Shown here: one piece after another, positions 25,675-34,960 of the stretch
How the letters are laid out: each line of letters starts with the position of its first letter
Numbering within the stretch: position 1 is the first letter of the stretch
Made by a program: the position numbers and the translations under genes
Notes under the pieces: generated by a model
Databases searched by the model: none
Told to the model about the DNA's origin: nothing
What the model saw: only the letters and a program-made list of their open reading frames with translations
Source of the DNA: JASHPR01 sp963833885
Lineage (GTDB): Bacteria; Actinomycetota; Actinomycetes; Streptosporangiales; Streptosporangiaceae
Reading direction: 5' to 3'
NCBI GenBank assembly: GCA_963833885.1
Contig: CAWHZU010000013.1
Location: 62,001 to 126,000 of the forward strand
Length of the DNA stretch: 64,000 nt

Positions 25675-26816
25675 CGGCGGGACCTCCAACGGGATCGGCC
25701 AGGGCGGGATGAACCACCCTGCCCTCATGGGTGATCACGACACCCCGCTGCAGGTCATCGGAGAGGTCGACGGCGAGAGCGCCGTCCTTCACCAGGTACA
25801 GCAGCAGGGAGCTCATGTTTCGCGCGTACATTGCCGACGCGGCGGCCGGCATCGTGGACGCCAGGTTCGCGGCGCCGACGATCGTCACGCCGTTCTCGGT
25901 GACCACCGTCTCGCCGGCCTGCGATCCTGCCGCGTTGCCGCCGAGCGCGCTCGCGCCCATGTCCACGATCACGGAGCCCGGTGCCATCGCCTTGAGCGCG
26001 TGGCCGGTGATCAGCAGCGGAGGCCGGCGGCCGGGTACCTGTGCGGTGGTGATGACCACATCGTGCCGGGCGATGTGGCCGGCCAGTTCGTCCTGCTGCG
26101 CCTGGCGCTCTTCCTCGGTCAGCGCACCGGGCGTACCCGCCCTCGCCGCTGGCCGGGCCAACCGACGTCAGCTCGATGAAGGCAGCCCCGAGCGACTCCG
26201 CCTCGGTCTTGGTTTCCGGGCGTACGTCATAGGCGCTGACCACGGCGCCGAGGCGTCTGGCGGTGCCGATGGCCTGCAGGCCGGCCACCCCGGTCCCGAG
26301 TACGAGCACCTTGGCCGGCCTCGCGGTGCCCGCAGCGGTGATCAGCAGCGGGAAGAACCGCCCGAACGTATCGGCGGCCAGCACCGCCGCCTTATAGCCG
26401 GCAATGTTCGCCTGAGAGCTGAGGGCGTCCATCTGCTGCGCCCGCGGCAGCGTCCGCGGGATCAGGTCGAGGCTGACGGAGGTGACGCCAGTCTCGGCCA
26501 GGCGCCGCGCGAAATTGGGATCCCCCAGCGGCGCCAGCATCCCCAGCACCGCCTGGCCCTGTCGGAAGCTGGCGATCGCGTCGTCGTCCGGCCTGCCCAC
26601 CAGGACGATCGCGTCCGCTGTCTGCTGGATCTCGCCACGGGTCGCGATGCTGGCGCCCGCCTCGGTGAACGCGTCATCGCTGAGCCAGGCGCCACCGCCG
26701 GCTCCCGACTCGACCAGAACCTCAAGGTCGGCCGCGCGCAGCTTGGCCACGGCCTCGGGCACAAGCGAAACCCGGCGCTCGCCCGGCGCTGTCTCCCTGA
26801 GAACGGCAACCTTCAT
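25652..26816 (-). pseudogene. pntAA: NAD(P) transhydrogenase subunit alpha, NAD-binding part, one-base frameshift
   Basis: From ATG at 26816 (MKVAVLRETAPGERRVSLVP) the alanine-dehydrogenase-like NAD domain reads well to SGEGGYAR, with the Rossmann loop VLVLGTGVAGLQAIGTA. The rest (ALTEEERQAQQDELAGHIAR and VIVDMGA onward) continues in another frame to 25652. Removing one base near 26126 restores one protein of about 388 residues. The flanking subunits look intact, so this may be an assembly error rather than loss of the enzyme. An ECF sigma gene is divergent upstream. Confidence 0.9.
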
Positions 26817-26933
26817 GCTCGTGACCTCGTGACTAGAAAGCCTGACCATAGTGGCATGCGCGGGATCGGACAGACGCCAAGTCCGGTGCGCTCGCAGCAA
26901 ACCTACAGAATGGACATTACCGGGGAGCCCGCA

Positions 26934-27506
26934 GTGCAACCTGCGGCCGCTCGCCGTCGTGAAGAAGGTATGCGGACCGGCCCGGGCGCGAGCGTCTCGT
27001 TCGAGGACTTTGTCAGGGCCCGGTCCGCCGCGCTGTTCCGCACCGCGTTGCTGCTGACCGGTCAGGATCGGGCGGAAGCCGAGGACCTGCTGCAGGGCGC
27101 GCTGGAACGGGCCTACCGGCACTGGGGCCGTGTCTGCCGGTCGGGGGAGCCTGAGCGGTACGTGCGCCGGATCCTTGCGAACGCGTCGACCGACCGGTGG
27201 CGGCGCCTCGGCCGCAGGCCAGAGCGCTCACTGGTGGCTGAGGAAGCCGGCCCGACAGCCAACGACCACGCGGCCGATGTCGCCGACCGTGATTTCCTGC
27301 TCCGGGCCCTGGCCGGACTGCCGCCCCGGCAGCGCGCCGTGCTGGTGCTGCGGTACTTCTGTGACCTGCCCGAGGCCGAGATCGCGGATGCGCTCGGCTG
27401 CAGCGCGGGAACCGTGAAGAGCCAGGCCGCGCGCGGGCTGGCCAAGCTGCGCGAGGTCAGCGGGCCGCACCCGGCAGCGGCCAGCGAGGAGGTGCGCCAG
27501 CGATGA
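26934..27506 (+). CDS. SigE-family ECF RNA polymerase sigma factor
   Basis: 190 residues from GTG at 26934, chosen because GGGGAG lies 6 nt before it; ATG at 26910 and 26970 are alternatives. Sigma region 2 begins FEDFVRARSAALFRTALLLT, and region 4 reads LPPRQRAVLVLRYFCDLPEA then GCSAGTVKSQAARGLAKLRE. This matches the short actinobacterial SigE-type group. Its stop overlaps the start of the membrane protein gene (ATGA), the usual sigma/anti-sigma pairing. It may direct its own promoter in the gap facing pntAA. Confidence 0.9.
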   Translation: MQPAAARRREEGMRTGPGASVSFEDFVRARSAALFRTALLLTGQDRAEAEDLLQGALERAYRHWGRVCRSGEPERYVRRILANASTDRWRRLGRRPERSLVAEEAGPTANDHAADVADRDFLLRALAGLPPRQRAVLVLRYFCDLPEAEIADALGCSAGTVKSQAARGLAKLREVSGPHPAAASEEVRQR

Positions 27507-28228
27507 GCGAGATCGAGCAGCGGCTGCGGGCCGCGATGCACGCGGCGGTCGCTGACGAGCAACCCCCGGCGAACCTGCTGCAGCGGATCAGGGCCCGGCG
27601 CAGGCGGCACCGCGCGGCCACGACCATCGCCTGCATGGCCGTGGTCGCGGCTGGCGCACTCGTGGTGTCGCCCGCCGGATCGGCGCTGCGTGGCGGGCAC
27701 GCGCCCGGTCGGCCGCTGGCATCCACACCCGCTCCGCGAGCGGAGCCTGGCACCGTGCTGCAGTCCTGCAGCAGGCAGATCGAAGTCCTTAACGGGCCAG
27801 ACATGAGCCAGAGCATCCGTGTTGGCCCGCTCTTGCTGGTGGGCCTGCGCCAGGCCGTCGGCATCCAGTGGGTCCACGAGTTCGGCATCGGCGGCCTTGA
27901 GGTAGCGGTCAGGGACAACGCGAAGGCCTGGGTCACCGTGGCCGGCCCGGCCAGGCTGTACTTCCGGTTCCTGTTCGGCCGGTCCGACTTCGTGAACGGC
28001 GTTAACGGCCAGTACGCCATCAAAAACGGCGAATCGGGCGTGACGTTCGCCGGCTGCCCGGCGGACGCGGCCTACAACAGCCCGCCCGGCTACACGCTGT
28101 ACGGGGGTTACTTCCTGGTCAGCAAGCCGCCCCGGTGCGTCTCGCTGGAGGTCTGGACCACCGGGAGTGACCGGCCCGCGAGGATCACGTTCGCGGCCGG
28201 GCGCGCGGTCTGCGGCGGCCGGCGCTGA
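27503..28228 (+). CDS. single-pass membrane protein, probable partner of the sigma factor
   Basis: 241 residues. A cytoplasmic N-terminus (MSEIEQRLRAAMHAAVADEQ...) with basic residues near 30-38, one membrane segment (about 40-57, ATTIACMAVVAAGALVVSP), and an extracellular domain of about 180 residues with four or five Cys. The ATGA overlap with the sigma gene suggests it holds or senses for the sigma factor. It has no recognisable zinc anti-sigma (HxxxCxxC) motif, so the mechanism is open. Confidence 0.75.
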   Translation: MSEIEQRLRAAMHAAVADEQPPANLLQRIRARRRRHRAATTIACMAVVAAGALVVSPAGSALRGGHAPGRPLASTPAPRAEPGTVLQSCSRQIEVLNGPDMSQSIRVGPLLLVGLRQAVGIQWVHEFGIGGLEVAVRDNAKAWVTVAGPARLYFRFLFGRSDFVNGVNGQYAIKNGESGVTFAGCPADAAYNSPPGYTLYGGYFLVSKPPRCVSLEVWTTGSDRPARITFAAGRAVCGGRR

Positions 28229-28259
28229 ACAGGCGCCGGCGGGGCGATACCGTCGTCGG

Positions 28260-28925
28260 ATGCCGGCCAGCACCGGGGAGGGTCCGTTCGACTCATGGAC
28301 CGGCCGGGCCGTCTCGGCCCGGCCCGGCCACACACTTGTCGGCGTCCCAACGGAAGCGACGATCCTGATCGCGAGCCCGGGCTGCTGGCCCCAGGGATCC
28401 GATGACAGCACGGCGGCGGCATGGCCAGGGGTCCGGGTGATCCTGGCTGCGGAGCCCTTCGGGCCGCAGAACCATAAGCTGATAAACACCGGCATACTGC
28501 CCGCCCGATCCCGGCTGCAAACCATTGCGGAACTGCAGGCAGTGGTCGATTCTCACACTGGAATTCTGCTAACCGTTGATATTTACCGGTGTGATGTGCG
28601 GGCGAGGGGAGGAGTTCTGGGGCGATTCCAGCCGCCGCCTTTCTGGTTCGGGCAAGGCGGCGACGGGATGGCCAGGAGGCTGCTTATGGTGCAGCGCCTT
28701 CTTGGGTCAGCTGACCTTGTGGGCGACGACAGGATCCGGTTCCAGCGCCGTTTCGCGGCGATATGCGATGCGATGAAGACGCCCGGCGCCGATGCGGCGC
28801 GCAGCGCCCGGCGGCTCGACAGACTCCTCGCCGACATCGCCGGGAATCCCCTGGCCGACCAGCCTGTCGGCCAGGCCGGACCAAAGCGCAGCCCGGCGGC
28901 GTCAGCCGGAGGCGTGCGGGATTAG
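28260..28925 (+). CDS. hypothetical protein
   Basis: 221 residues from ATG at 28260, 31 bp after the previous stop. Soluble; the first 110 residues are mixed (beta-like stretches VRVILAAEPFG, GILLTVDIY), the rest helical (RFQRRFAAICDAM, ARSARRLDRLLADIAGNPLA). Family not recognised. The middle has lower GC than the neighbours. It could share the sigma factor transcript; only spacing supports this. Confidence 0.5.
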   Translation: MPASTGEGPFDSWTGRAVSARPGHTLVGVPTEATILIASPGCWPQGSDDSTAAAWPGVRVILAAEPFGPQNHKLINTGILPARSRLQTIAELQAVVDSHTGILLTVDIYRCDVRARGGVLGRFQPPPFWFGQGGDGMARRLLMVQRLLGSADLVGDDRIRFQRRFAAICDAMKTPGADAARSARRLDRLLADIAGNPLADQPVGQAGPKRSPAASAGGVRD

Positions 28926-29151
28926 TTCGCGCGGCGCCACTCCATCCAACGGCTTTCGTGTACCCCGGTGGTTGATGAATTTCCTATTCCCGTAGCATTA
29001 CGAGTGATGCAAGCGTCGACACGCCGCGCTTTTAAGCGGATGTGATTGTGCCGGGACGCTGGATCGCCTAATTTCAGGCACATCAGAGGTCGCGAGAAGC
29101 CGGCTGCCCTGTCCGCGCGACCTCCCGTTGGGGGAACCGCAGGAGTGATGA

Positions 29152-29448
29152 ATGAACAAGCGTGACCTGATCGACGCGATTTCGACTCGGATGGGTGACA
29201 AGAAGACCGCGACCGAAGCGCTCAACGCGGTGCTCGACACTATCCAGGCCGCCGTTGCGAAAGGCGACAAGGTCGCTATAACGGGATTCGGGGTGTTCGA
29301 GAAGGCTGTCCGGCCGGCCCGCACGGCCCGCAACCCCGCCACCGGCGCGTCCATCAAGGTGCCGAAGTCGTCGGTGCCCAAGTTCCGGGCCGGCGCCGAC
29401 TTCAAGGCGATCGTCAACGGCGAGAAGAAGGTCGCGGCAAAGAAGTAG
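29152..29448 (+). CDS. hup: DNA-binding protein HU
   Basis: 98 residues with the complete HU fold: MNKRDLIDAISTRMGDKKTA, GFGVFEKAVRPARTARNPAT (the DNA-inserting arm) and KVPKSSVPKFRAGADFKAIV. It bends and compacts DNA in the nucleoid. This is the short actinobacterial form without the histone-like Lys tail. GCAGGAGTGATGA before ATG gives a strong ribosome site. It is followed by a perfect hairpin. HU next to the plsC/gpsA/ddl genes matches the order in Streptomyces. Confidence 0.97.
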   Translation: MNKRDLIDAISTRMGDKKTATEALNAVLDTIQAAVAKGDKVAITGFGVFEKAVRPARTARNPATGASIKVPKSSVPKFRAGADFKAIVNGEKKVAAKK

Positions 29449-29461
29449 CCGACGTAGTGCG

Positions 29462-29494
29462 CTGGCGGGCGGAGCGGACAGCGCCGCCCGCCAG
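29462..29494 (+). terminator. hairpin terminator after hup
   Basis: A perfect 11-bp stem (CTGGCGGGCGG at 29462-29472 with CCGCCCGCCAG at 29484-29494) and an 11-nt loop, starting 14 bp after the stop. It also separates the convergent gene at 29517. Confidence 0.75.
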
Positions 29495-29516
29495 ACGCGC
29501 TGGCCTCGCCGTTAGC

Positions 29517-30080
29517 TCACGGCGAGGCGAACAGCGACACCGAGGGATCTAGCTGCGCGATCGCCAGCCGCAGGGCCTCGCGCAAGCCGAGGTGGGCGCG
29601 CGGGTTGTACAGCGGCCCGGCGCCATCGGTCAGCAGCACGCTCGCTGCCGCAACACCCGCTGCCCCAACTGGAAGCGGCGTCCGCAGACAGGCGGCCATC
29701 TCGCGGACTTCGGGCTCGGCCGCGACGATCCAGTCACGATGCAGCGCCATCCGGCCCATGGTCGGCGCTGGCGCATGCTTTGCCCGGTCGAGGACATACT
29801 CCCAGTCATCCGCCAGGATCTGCCGGGTGGCCGGCGAGACAAGATCCTGAGCGCGGACGGCGAGCAGCCTGGCCGATTCAGGTGGGCGCCCCGCCGCCAG
29901 GCGACGGTCGAGCCGGCCGCCGAACGCGCGCGCCAGTGCCCGGTCGGTCATCCGGCACGAGCGCCAGGCGAGCAGACCCCAGCCGGGACCGTCGCTCAGT
30001 ACCAGCGTGCTCCGCCGTGGGTGCCGCGCCACCTGGCGGCGGGCGTCTTCTGCCGCGGAAATTCCGCATGAACTTCGCAT
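29517..30080 (-). CDS. conserved actinobacterial hypothetical protein
   Basis: 187 residues from ATG at 30080; upstream ATGs are in frame. The sequence (RLLAVRAQDLVSPATRQILA, VLLTDGAGPLYNPRAHLGLR, AIAQLDPSV) resembles a widespread actinobacterial hypothetical family without a known function. No membrane segment or enzyme motif. It is divergent from the AraC-type regulator, 40 bp apart, which may share its promoter region. Confidence 0.7.
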   Translation of the reverse strand: MRSSCGISAAEDARRQVARHPRRSTLVLSDGPGWGLLAWRSCRMTDRALARAFGGRLDRRLAAGRPPESARLLAVRAQDLVSPATRQILADDWEYVLDRAKHAPAPTMGRMALHRDWIVAAEPEVREMAACLRTPLPVGAAGVAAASVLLTDGAGPLYNPRAHLGLREALRLAIAQLDPSVSLFASP

Positions 30081-30120
30081 AACTCCATACTGGGGGTCCC
30101 CACGCGGAAGTAAAAGTGGC

Positions 30121-31161
30121 ATGATTGACAGTGTGCGCGACAAAGCTGCCAAGTTTCTTGAGAGCCGTCCCTGGGCTGGCCGAGGCGATCCAGCGACGCA
30201 CGAACCGCACGCCGTCGCAGTCGTCGTCTACGACGGGATCTTTCCCTTCGAGTTCGGCGTGGCGTGCGACATCTTTGGCTACGACTACGCGGACGCGTTC
30301 GGCGTCCCCTGGTACCGCATGTCCATCTGCGGGCCTGCTTCCTCGGTCACGGTAGAGCCCGGATTCCGGATGCAGGTCCCGTGCGGCCTTGAAGCGCTGC
30401 ACGCGGCCGAGACCGTGGTCGTGCCGTCAACGCAGTTCCCCGACCGGGTCCCGGACGAGGTGCTCGAGGCGCTGCGCCAGGCCCGCAAGCGCGGGTGCCG
30501 CATGATCTCGCTGTGCACGGGCGCGTTCATCCTGGCCGCCGCCGGGATTCTGGACGGCCGCCCGGCCACCACGCACTGGTCCGGATGCGCCGAGATGGCC
30601 CGGCGCTATCCCCGGGTTCGGGTGGATCCCGGGGTGCTGTACGTGGATGACGGCGACGTGCTGACCTCGGCTGGCAGTGCCGCCAGCATCGACCTCTGCC
30701 TGCACGTGGTGCAGCGCGACTACGGAACCGAGATCGCTACCAGGCTGGCCAGGGACCTCGTGGTCCCGCTGCAGCGCGACGGCGGGCAGGCCCAGTACAT
30801 CGAGGCGCCGGTCCCCGCGCTCGACAGCACGAACCTGTTCGCCGACACCCTGGCCTGGCTGCAGGAGCACCTGGACCAGCCGGTGACCGTCAACGACCTG
30901 GCGGCTCGCGCAGCCATGAGCCCGCGGACGTTCGCCAGGCGCTTCCTCGCCGCCGTCGGAACGACCCCCTACCAGTGGCTCGTGCGGGAGCGCATCCGGC
31001 TTGCGCAGCGGCTGCTCGAAACCTCCGACCTGCCGGTGGAGATCGTCGCCGAGAGGAGCGGTTTCGGCTCGGCGGACAACTTCCGCAAGCACTTCGCCCG
31101 CGGGCTGCGCACCAGCCCGCAGGCATACCGCCGTGCCTTCCAGCAGCGGAAGGCCGGCTGA
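30121..31161 (+). CDS. AraC-family regulator with GATase1/DJ-1-like domain
   Basis: 346 residues from ATG at 30121. The N-terminal DJ-1/PfpI-like domain (30-215) contains the nucleophile-elbow Cys132 (ISLCTGAFIL), as in the GlxA/FtrA group. The C-terminal AraC HTH (240-340: LDQPVTVNDLAARAAMSPRT, GFGSADNFRKHF) binds DNA. These regulators often control amine or amino-acid use; the ligand here is not predictable. It is divergent from 29517-30080. Confidence 0.92.
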   Translation: MIDSVRDKAAKFLESRPWAGRGDPATHEPHAVAVVVYDGIFPFEFGVACDIFGYDYADAFGVPWYRMSICGPASSVTVEPGFRMQVPCGLEALHAAETVVVPSTQFPDRVPDEVLEALRQARKRGCRMISLCTGAFILAAAGILDGRPATTHWSGCAEMARRYPRVRVDPGVLYVDDGDVLTSAGSAASIDLCLHVVQRDYGTEIATRLARDLVVPLQRDGGQAQYIEAPVPALDSTNLFADTLAWLQEHLDQPVTVNDLAARAAMSPRTFARRFLAAVGTTPYQWLVRERIRLAQRLLETSDLPVEIVAERSGFGSADNFRKHFARGLRTSPQAYRRAFQQRKAG

Positions 31162-31172
31162 CCGCGACCCGG

Positions 31173-32381
31173 TTACCGCAGGCCGGAGCGTCTGGACAGC
31201 GCGGTCTGCAGCAGCCGGTCGATCAGGTCGGGGAACGCCAGGCCGCTCGCCTCCCACATCTTCTGGAAGTAGGACGCGGGGGACAGCCCGGGGATCGTGT
31301 TGATCTCGTTGATCAGGATCTCGCCCTGCCGGGTGTAGAAGAAGTCGACGCGCGCCAGGCCCTCGCAGGAGACCGCCTCGAACGCCTGCGCCGCCATCCG
31401 GCGGATCTCCTGCTGATGCTCGGCCGGGATCGGCGCCGGAATCGCCATCCCGCTCGCGGCGTCCAGATACTTCGCCTCGAAGTCCCAGAACTCCTCGCCG
31501 CCGTCGATCAGCAACTGCCCGGGAAGGCTGGTGTCGGGCGGGCCACCGTCCCGTCCCTCCAGCACCGAGCACTCGATCTCGCTGCCCTCGATAGCGGCCT
31601 CGACGATCACCTTCGGGTCGTAGGACCGCGCGACGGCGATCGCCGCATGCAGCTGCGCCAGGTCCGAAGCCTTGGACGTGCCGATGCTCGATCCGCCGCG
31701 GGCTGGCTTGACGAACAGCGGCCAGCCAAGCTCGGCGATGGCGTCGAGCACGCGCTTGTGCTCGGCGTCCGCAGGCGACCAGGTGATGCCTTCCGCCTCC
31801 TCCGGGGACCAGTCGCGCTCGCGCACCACCACGTGCGGCCCGACCGGCAGCCCCTTGGCCTGGAAGATGATCTTCATGTACTCCTTGTCCATGCTGACCG
31901 CGCTGGCCAGCACGCCGGCCCCGACGTAGGGCACGCCGGCCATCTCCAGCAGGCCCTGGATGGTGCCGTCCTCGCCGAACGGGCCGTGCAGCACCGGCAG
32001 CACCACGTCGACGTCGCCGAGCAGGTGGGGTATCTGGCCGGGTGCGCTGGTGGTCAGGGACTGGCCGGGGTCACGCCGGGCAGCAGCAGATCCGGGAGCG
32101 CTGGCGGCTGGATGGCGGCGGTCGGCCCAGGGGACGACCTGCGCGCCCGGCTCGGCGACGGCCTCCACCGACGGCAGCTGGCCCCCGGCGGCCGCGAGCC
32201 TGGCCGGGTCGTCCGCGGCCAGCACCCAGCCGCCGTCGCGGGTGATACCGACCGGGACCACCTCGTACTTGTCGCGGTCGATCGACCCGAGCATGTTGCC
32301 GCCGCCCATGCAGGACACCGCGTGCTCGGGCCCCCTGCCGCCGAAGACGACCGCGACCCGGATCTTGCGCTGCTTGTCCAC
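31173..32381 (-). CDS. ddl: D-alanine--D-alanine ligase
   Basis: 402 residues, longer than E. coli DdlB because of an insert near 85-110. The first half has VVFGGRGPEHAVSCMGG and VLHGPFGEDGTIQG, and the ATP-grasp part PLFVKPARGGSSIG and INEINTIPGLSPASYFQKMW. It joins two D-alanines for peptidoglycan. GTG start 9 bp after gpsA. The order plsC-gpsA-ddl matches the conserved actinobacterial operon. Confidence 0.96.
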   Translation of the reverse strand: MDKQRKIRVAVVFGGRGPEHAVSCMGGGNMLGSIDRDKYEVVPVGITRDGGWVLAADDPARLAAAGGQLPSVEAVAEPGAQVVPWADRRHPAASAPGSAAARRDPGQSLTTSAPGQIPHLLGDVDVVLPVLHGPFGEDGTIQGLLEMAGVPYVGAGVLASAVSMDKEYMKIIFQAKGLPVGPHVVVRERDWSPEEAEGITWSPADAEHKRVLDAIAELGWPLFVKPARGGSSIGTSKASDLAQLHAAIAVARSYDPKVIVEAAIEGSEIECSVLEGRDGGPPDTSLPGQLLIDGGEEFWDFEAKYLDAASGMAIPAPIPAEHQQEIRRMAAQAFEAVSCEGLARVDFFYTRQGEILINEINTIPGLSPASYFQKMWEASGLAFPDLIDRLLQTALSRRSGLR

Positions 32382-32390
32382 ACTGCTCCT

Positions 32391-33395
32391 TCAGATGCCG
32401 TAACGCTCGGGCTTCGCCGAACGGCTGGTCAGCAGGGCCGCGACCTTGCTGACTTCCAGGCCATGGTGCATGACCGCGACCATCACCTCCGTGATCGGCA
32501 TCTCCACGCCGTGCCGTTTGGCCAGTTCCAGCACGGACTGCGACGACTTCACCCCCTCGGCCGTCTGCCTGGTGATGGCGATCACGTCCTCGACAGCCAT
32601 TCCCCGGCCGAGGTTCTCGCCGAACGTACGGTTGCGGGACAGTGGCGAACTGCAGGTCGCGACCAGGTCGCCCATGCCGGCGAGCCCGGCGAACGTGTGC
32701 GGATCGGCCCCGAGCGCCGCGCCGAGCCTGGCCGTCTCGGCCAGGCCGCGGGTGATCAGCATCGCCCGCGTGTTGTCGCCGAGCCCCATGCCGACCGCCA
32801 TCCCGACCCCGAGCGCGATCACGTTCTTCACCGCGCCGCCCAGCTCGCAGCCGGTCACGTCCGGGTTTGTGTACGGGCGGAAGTAGCCGGTGTGACACGC
32901 CCGCTGCAGCCGCTCGGCGGCGGCGTTGTCGGTGCACGCGACAACCGTCGCCGCGTGTTCGCGCCGCGCGATCTCGCGGGACAAGTTCGGGCCGCTGACC
33001 ACGGCGATCCGCTCCGCCGGAGCGTCGGCGACCTGGCTGATCACCTCGCTCATCCGGTTGCAGGTGCCCAGCTCGATCCCCTTCATCAGGCTGACGAGCA
33101 GCGCGCCGGGCGGCAGCAGCGGCGCCCAGCGCGCCAGGTTCTCGCGCAGCGACTGCGCCGGAACGGCGAGCACCACCAGGTCGGCTCCGTCCAGCGCTTC
33201 GGCCGGATCGGCGGTCGCCCGCAGCGCGTCGGTGAGCGCGATCCCCGGCAGGTACGCGGGGTTCTGCCGGGTGGTGCTGATCACCTTCGCCAGTTCCGGG
33301 CTGCGGGCAAAGAGCACCGCCGGGGTGCCCGCGTCGCAGAGCACCTGGGCGAACGTGGTTCCCCACGACCCAGCGCCCATGACCGCGGCTTTCAC
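32391..33395 (-). CDS. gpsA: glycerol-3-phosphate dehydrogenase [NAD(P)+]
   Basis: 334 residues. The NAD(P) loop GAGSWGTTFA is at 7-16; GAVKNVIALGVGMAVGMGLG carries the catalytic lysine; GLAGMGDLVATCSSPLSRN is the substrate loop. It reduces dihydroxyacetone phosphate to sn-glycerol-3-phosphate for phospholipids. GTG start overlapping the plsC stop (GTGA), so acceptor supply and acyl transfer are co-expressed. Confidence 0.97.
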   Translation of the reverse strand: MKAAVMGAGSWGTTFAQVLCDAGTPAVLFARSPELAKVISTTRQNPAYLPGIALTDALRATADPAEALDGADLVVLAVPAQSLRENLARWAPLLPPGALLVSLMKGIELGTCNRMSEVISQVADAPAERIAVVSGPNLSREIARREHAATVVACTDNAAAERLQRACHTGYFRPYTNPDVTGCELGGAVKNVIALGVGMAVGMGLGDNTRAMLITRGLAETARLGAALGADPHTFAGLAGMGDLVATCSSPLSRNRTFGENLGRGMAVEDVIAITRQTAEGVKSSQSVLELAKRHGVEMPITEVMVAVMHHGLEVSKVAALLTSRSAKPERYGI

Positions 33396-34204
33396 GTCGA
33401 GCTGGCCTCGGTGCCAGAGTCGGCGGCGGCTTCCGTTACGGCCCCTTCAGCCTCGCGCGCTGCCTGCCGGGCCTTGCGGCGGGCGATCGCCGGATGGTAC
33501 GGCTCAGCGGGGGGAGTCTCGCCGCGGATGCCGCCGAGCAGGCCGGTGACGTCCTTCATGATCAGTTCGGTGGCTTCGCGGAGTACCTGCGTGGTCAGCG
33601 GCTTGCCGCTGAACGCGGACAGGTCGACGGGCGGGCCAGCGGTGATCTGCACAAGCGTGCGCGGCAGCAGGTGCGGGTGCATGCTGCCGTAGGGCAGGAT
33701 CCGCTGTGCCCCCCACTGCGCGACCGGGATCACCGGGACTCCGGTGGCCAGCGCCGCCCTGGCCACGCCGGTCCGTGGCACCATCGGCCACAGGTCGGGA
33801 TCCCTGGTCGCGGTGCCTTCCGGGTAGAAGATCACGCAGGCTCCGTCACGCAGGCCCTGCTCGACGTCCCTCAGGACCAGGGCCGCGTCGGACTGATCGC
33901 GGTAGACCGGCAGCTGGCCGGTGCCGCGCATCACCGCGCCAAGCCCTTTGATCTCGAACAGCGACGACTTGGCGAGGAACACCGGATAGCGGCCCGCCCT
34001 GTGGGTGAACAGGCACAGCGGCAGCGGGTCGGCGTAGGACAGATGATTGGCGGCCAGGATCACCCCGCTGCTTGATGGGACGCCCCTGATGTAGTCCTGG
34101 CCGTGCCACTCGTGTTTAGTGAAGGCGGCGAGCAGCGCCGGCACGACGATAATGGTCAGCCCGCGCCATGCGGATGAGTAGCTGCCGTCCGCGCGTTTGC
34201 TCAT
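33392..34204 (-). CDS. plsC: 1-acyl-sn-glycerol-3-phosphate acyltransferase
   Basis: 270 residues. The acyltransferase motifs are NHLSYAD (HX4D) near 53-59 and FYPEGTATRD near 127, on a membrane-associated fold with one hydrophobic N-terminal stretch. It adds the second acyl chain to lysophosphatidate. The last 40 residues are an Ala/Glu-rich tail. First gene of plsC-gpsA-ddl; cofC is divergent. Confidence 0.93.
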   Translation of the reverse strand: MSKRADGSYSSAWRGLTIIVVPALLAAFTKHEWHGQDYIRGVPSSSGVILAANHLSYADPLPLCLFTHRAGRYPVFLAKSSLFEIKGLGAVMRGTGQLPVYRDQSDAALVLRDVEQGLRDGACVIFYPEGTATRDPDLWPMVPRTGVARAALATGVPVIPVAQWGAQRILPYGSMHPHLLPRTLVQITAGPPVDLSAFSGKPLTTQVLREATELIMKDVTGLLGGIRGETPPAEPYHPAIARRKARQAAREAEGAVTEAAADSGTEASST

Positions 34205-34290
34205 AGAGGCAGCCTCCCGCTCGTGCCGCTCGTCACTGGAGCCAGTGTCGCGGCTCGCGCAACACCGTGTCGAGGCAGGATCAGGTGCAT

Positions 34291-34929
34291 ATGCTCGAGA
34301 CCTCGCTCCGCTGGTCGCTGGTGATCCCCGTCAAGGTACTTGCCCTGGCGAAGTCCAGGCTCACCGGACTGCCGGGCGGACGCCGCGCCGAACTGGCGCT
34401 GGCCATGGCGGCCGACGCCGTCACGGCCGCCTCCGCCTGCCCGGCCGTGGACTCGGTGATCGTGGTGACCGATGACGCTGCGGCCGGCGCCGAGCTGTCC
34501 GGACTCGGGGCGTTCGTGCTGCCCGATGAGCCTGGCGATGGCCTCAATCCCGCGCTGGCGTTCGGCGCTGCGTACGCCGACGAGCGGTGGCCGGGCCGGG
34601 GGAGAGCCGGGATGGCGGCGGACCTGCCAGCGCTCGGCGCCGCGGAGCTGGCCCGGGCGCTTGGCGAGGCGGCCCAGGCCAGGCAGGCTTTCGTGGCCGA
34701 CGCGGACGGTACCGGCACGACGCTGTACACGGCGGGGCCGGGGGTCGCGTTCTCGCCGCGGTTCGGGCCGGCCTCGCGCGAGGCACACCGGTCCGCCGGG
34801 GCGGTGGAACTGCTGCTGCCGGGACTCGACGGGCTGCGCCGTGACGTGGACACGATCGCCGACCTGCGTGACGCAGCCCGCATCGGTCTCGGGCCGCACA
34901 CCTCGGCAGCGGCCGCCGCGCTGACGTAG
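34291..34929 (+). CDS. cofC: phosphoenolpyruvate/2-phospholactate guanylyltransferase (F420)
   Basis: 212 residues from ATG at 34291 (GTG at 34267 is in frame without a ribosome site). The N-terminus WSLVIPVKVLALAKSRLTG is typical of CofC/FbiD, and VVTDD, DLPAL and DADGTGTTL are the nucleotide-binding turns. It activates the lactyl precursor with GTP in coenzyme F420 synthesis. It stands alone, as in many actinobacteria, away from fbiA/B. Confidence 0.93.
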   Translation: MLETSLRWSLVIPVKVLALAKSRLTGLPGGRRAELALAMAADAVTAASACPAVDSVIVVTDDAAAGAELSGLGAFVLPDEPGDGLNPALAFGAAYADERWPGRGRAGMAADLPALGAAELARALGEAAQARQAFVADADGTGTTLYTAGPGVAFSPRFGPASREAHRSAGAVELLLPGLDGLRRDVDTIADLRDAARIGLGPHTSAAAAALT

Positions 34930-34960
34930 CTGGAGCAGCGGAAGCAGCGGGAGCGGCCCG

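Noticed and set aside
30975..33692. 905-codon plus-strand frame over ddl and gpsA
   Set aside because: It runs antisense to well-supported genes and has the Arg/Ala/Gly-rich composition of shadow frames.
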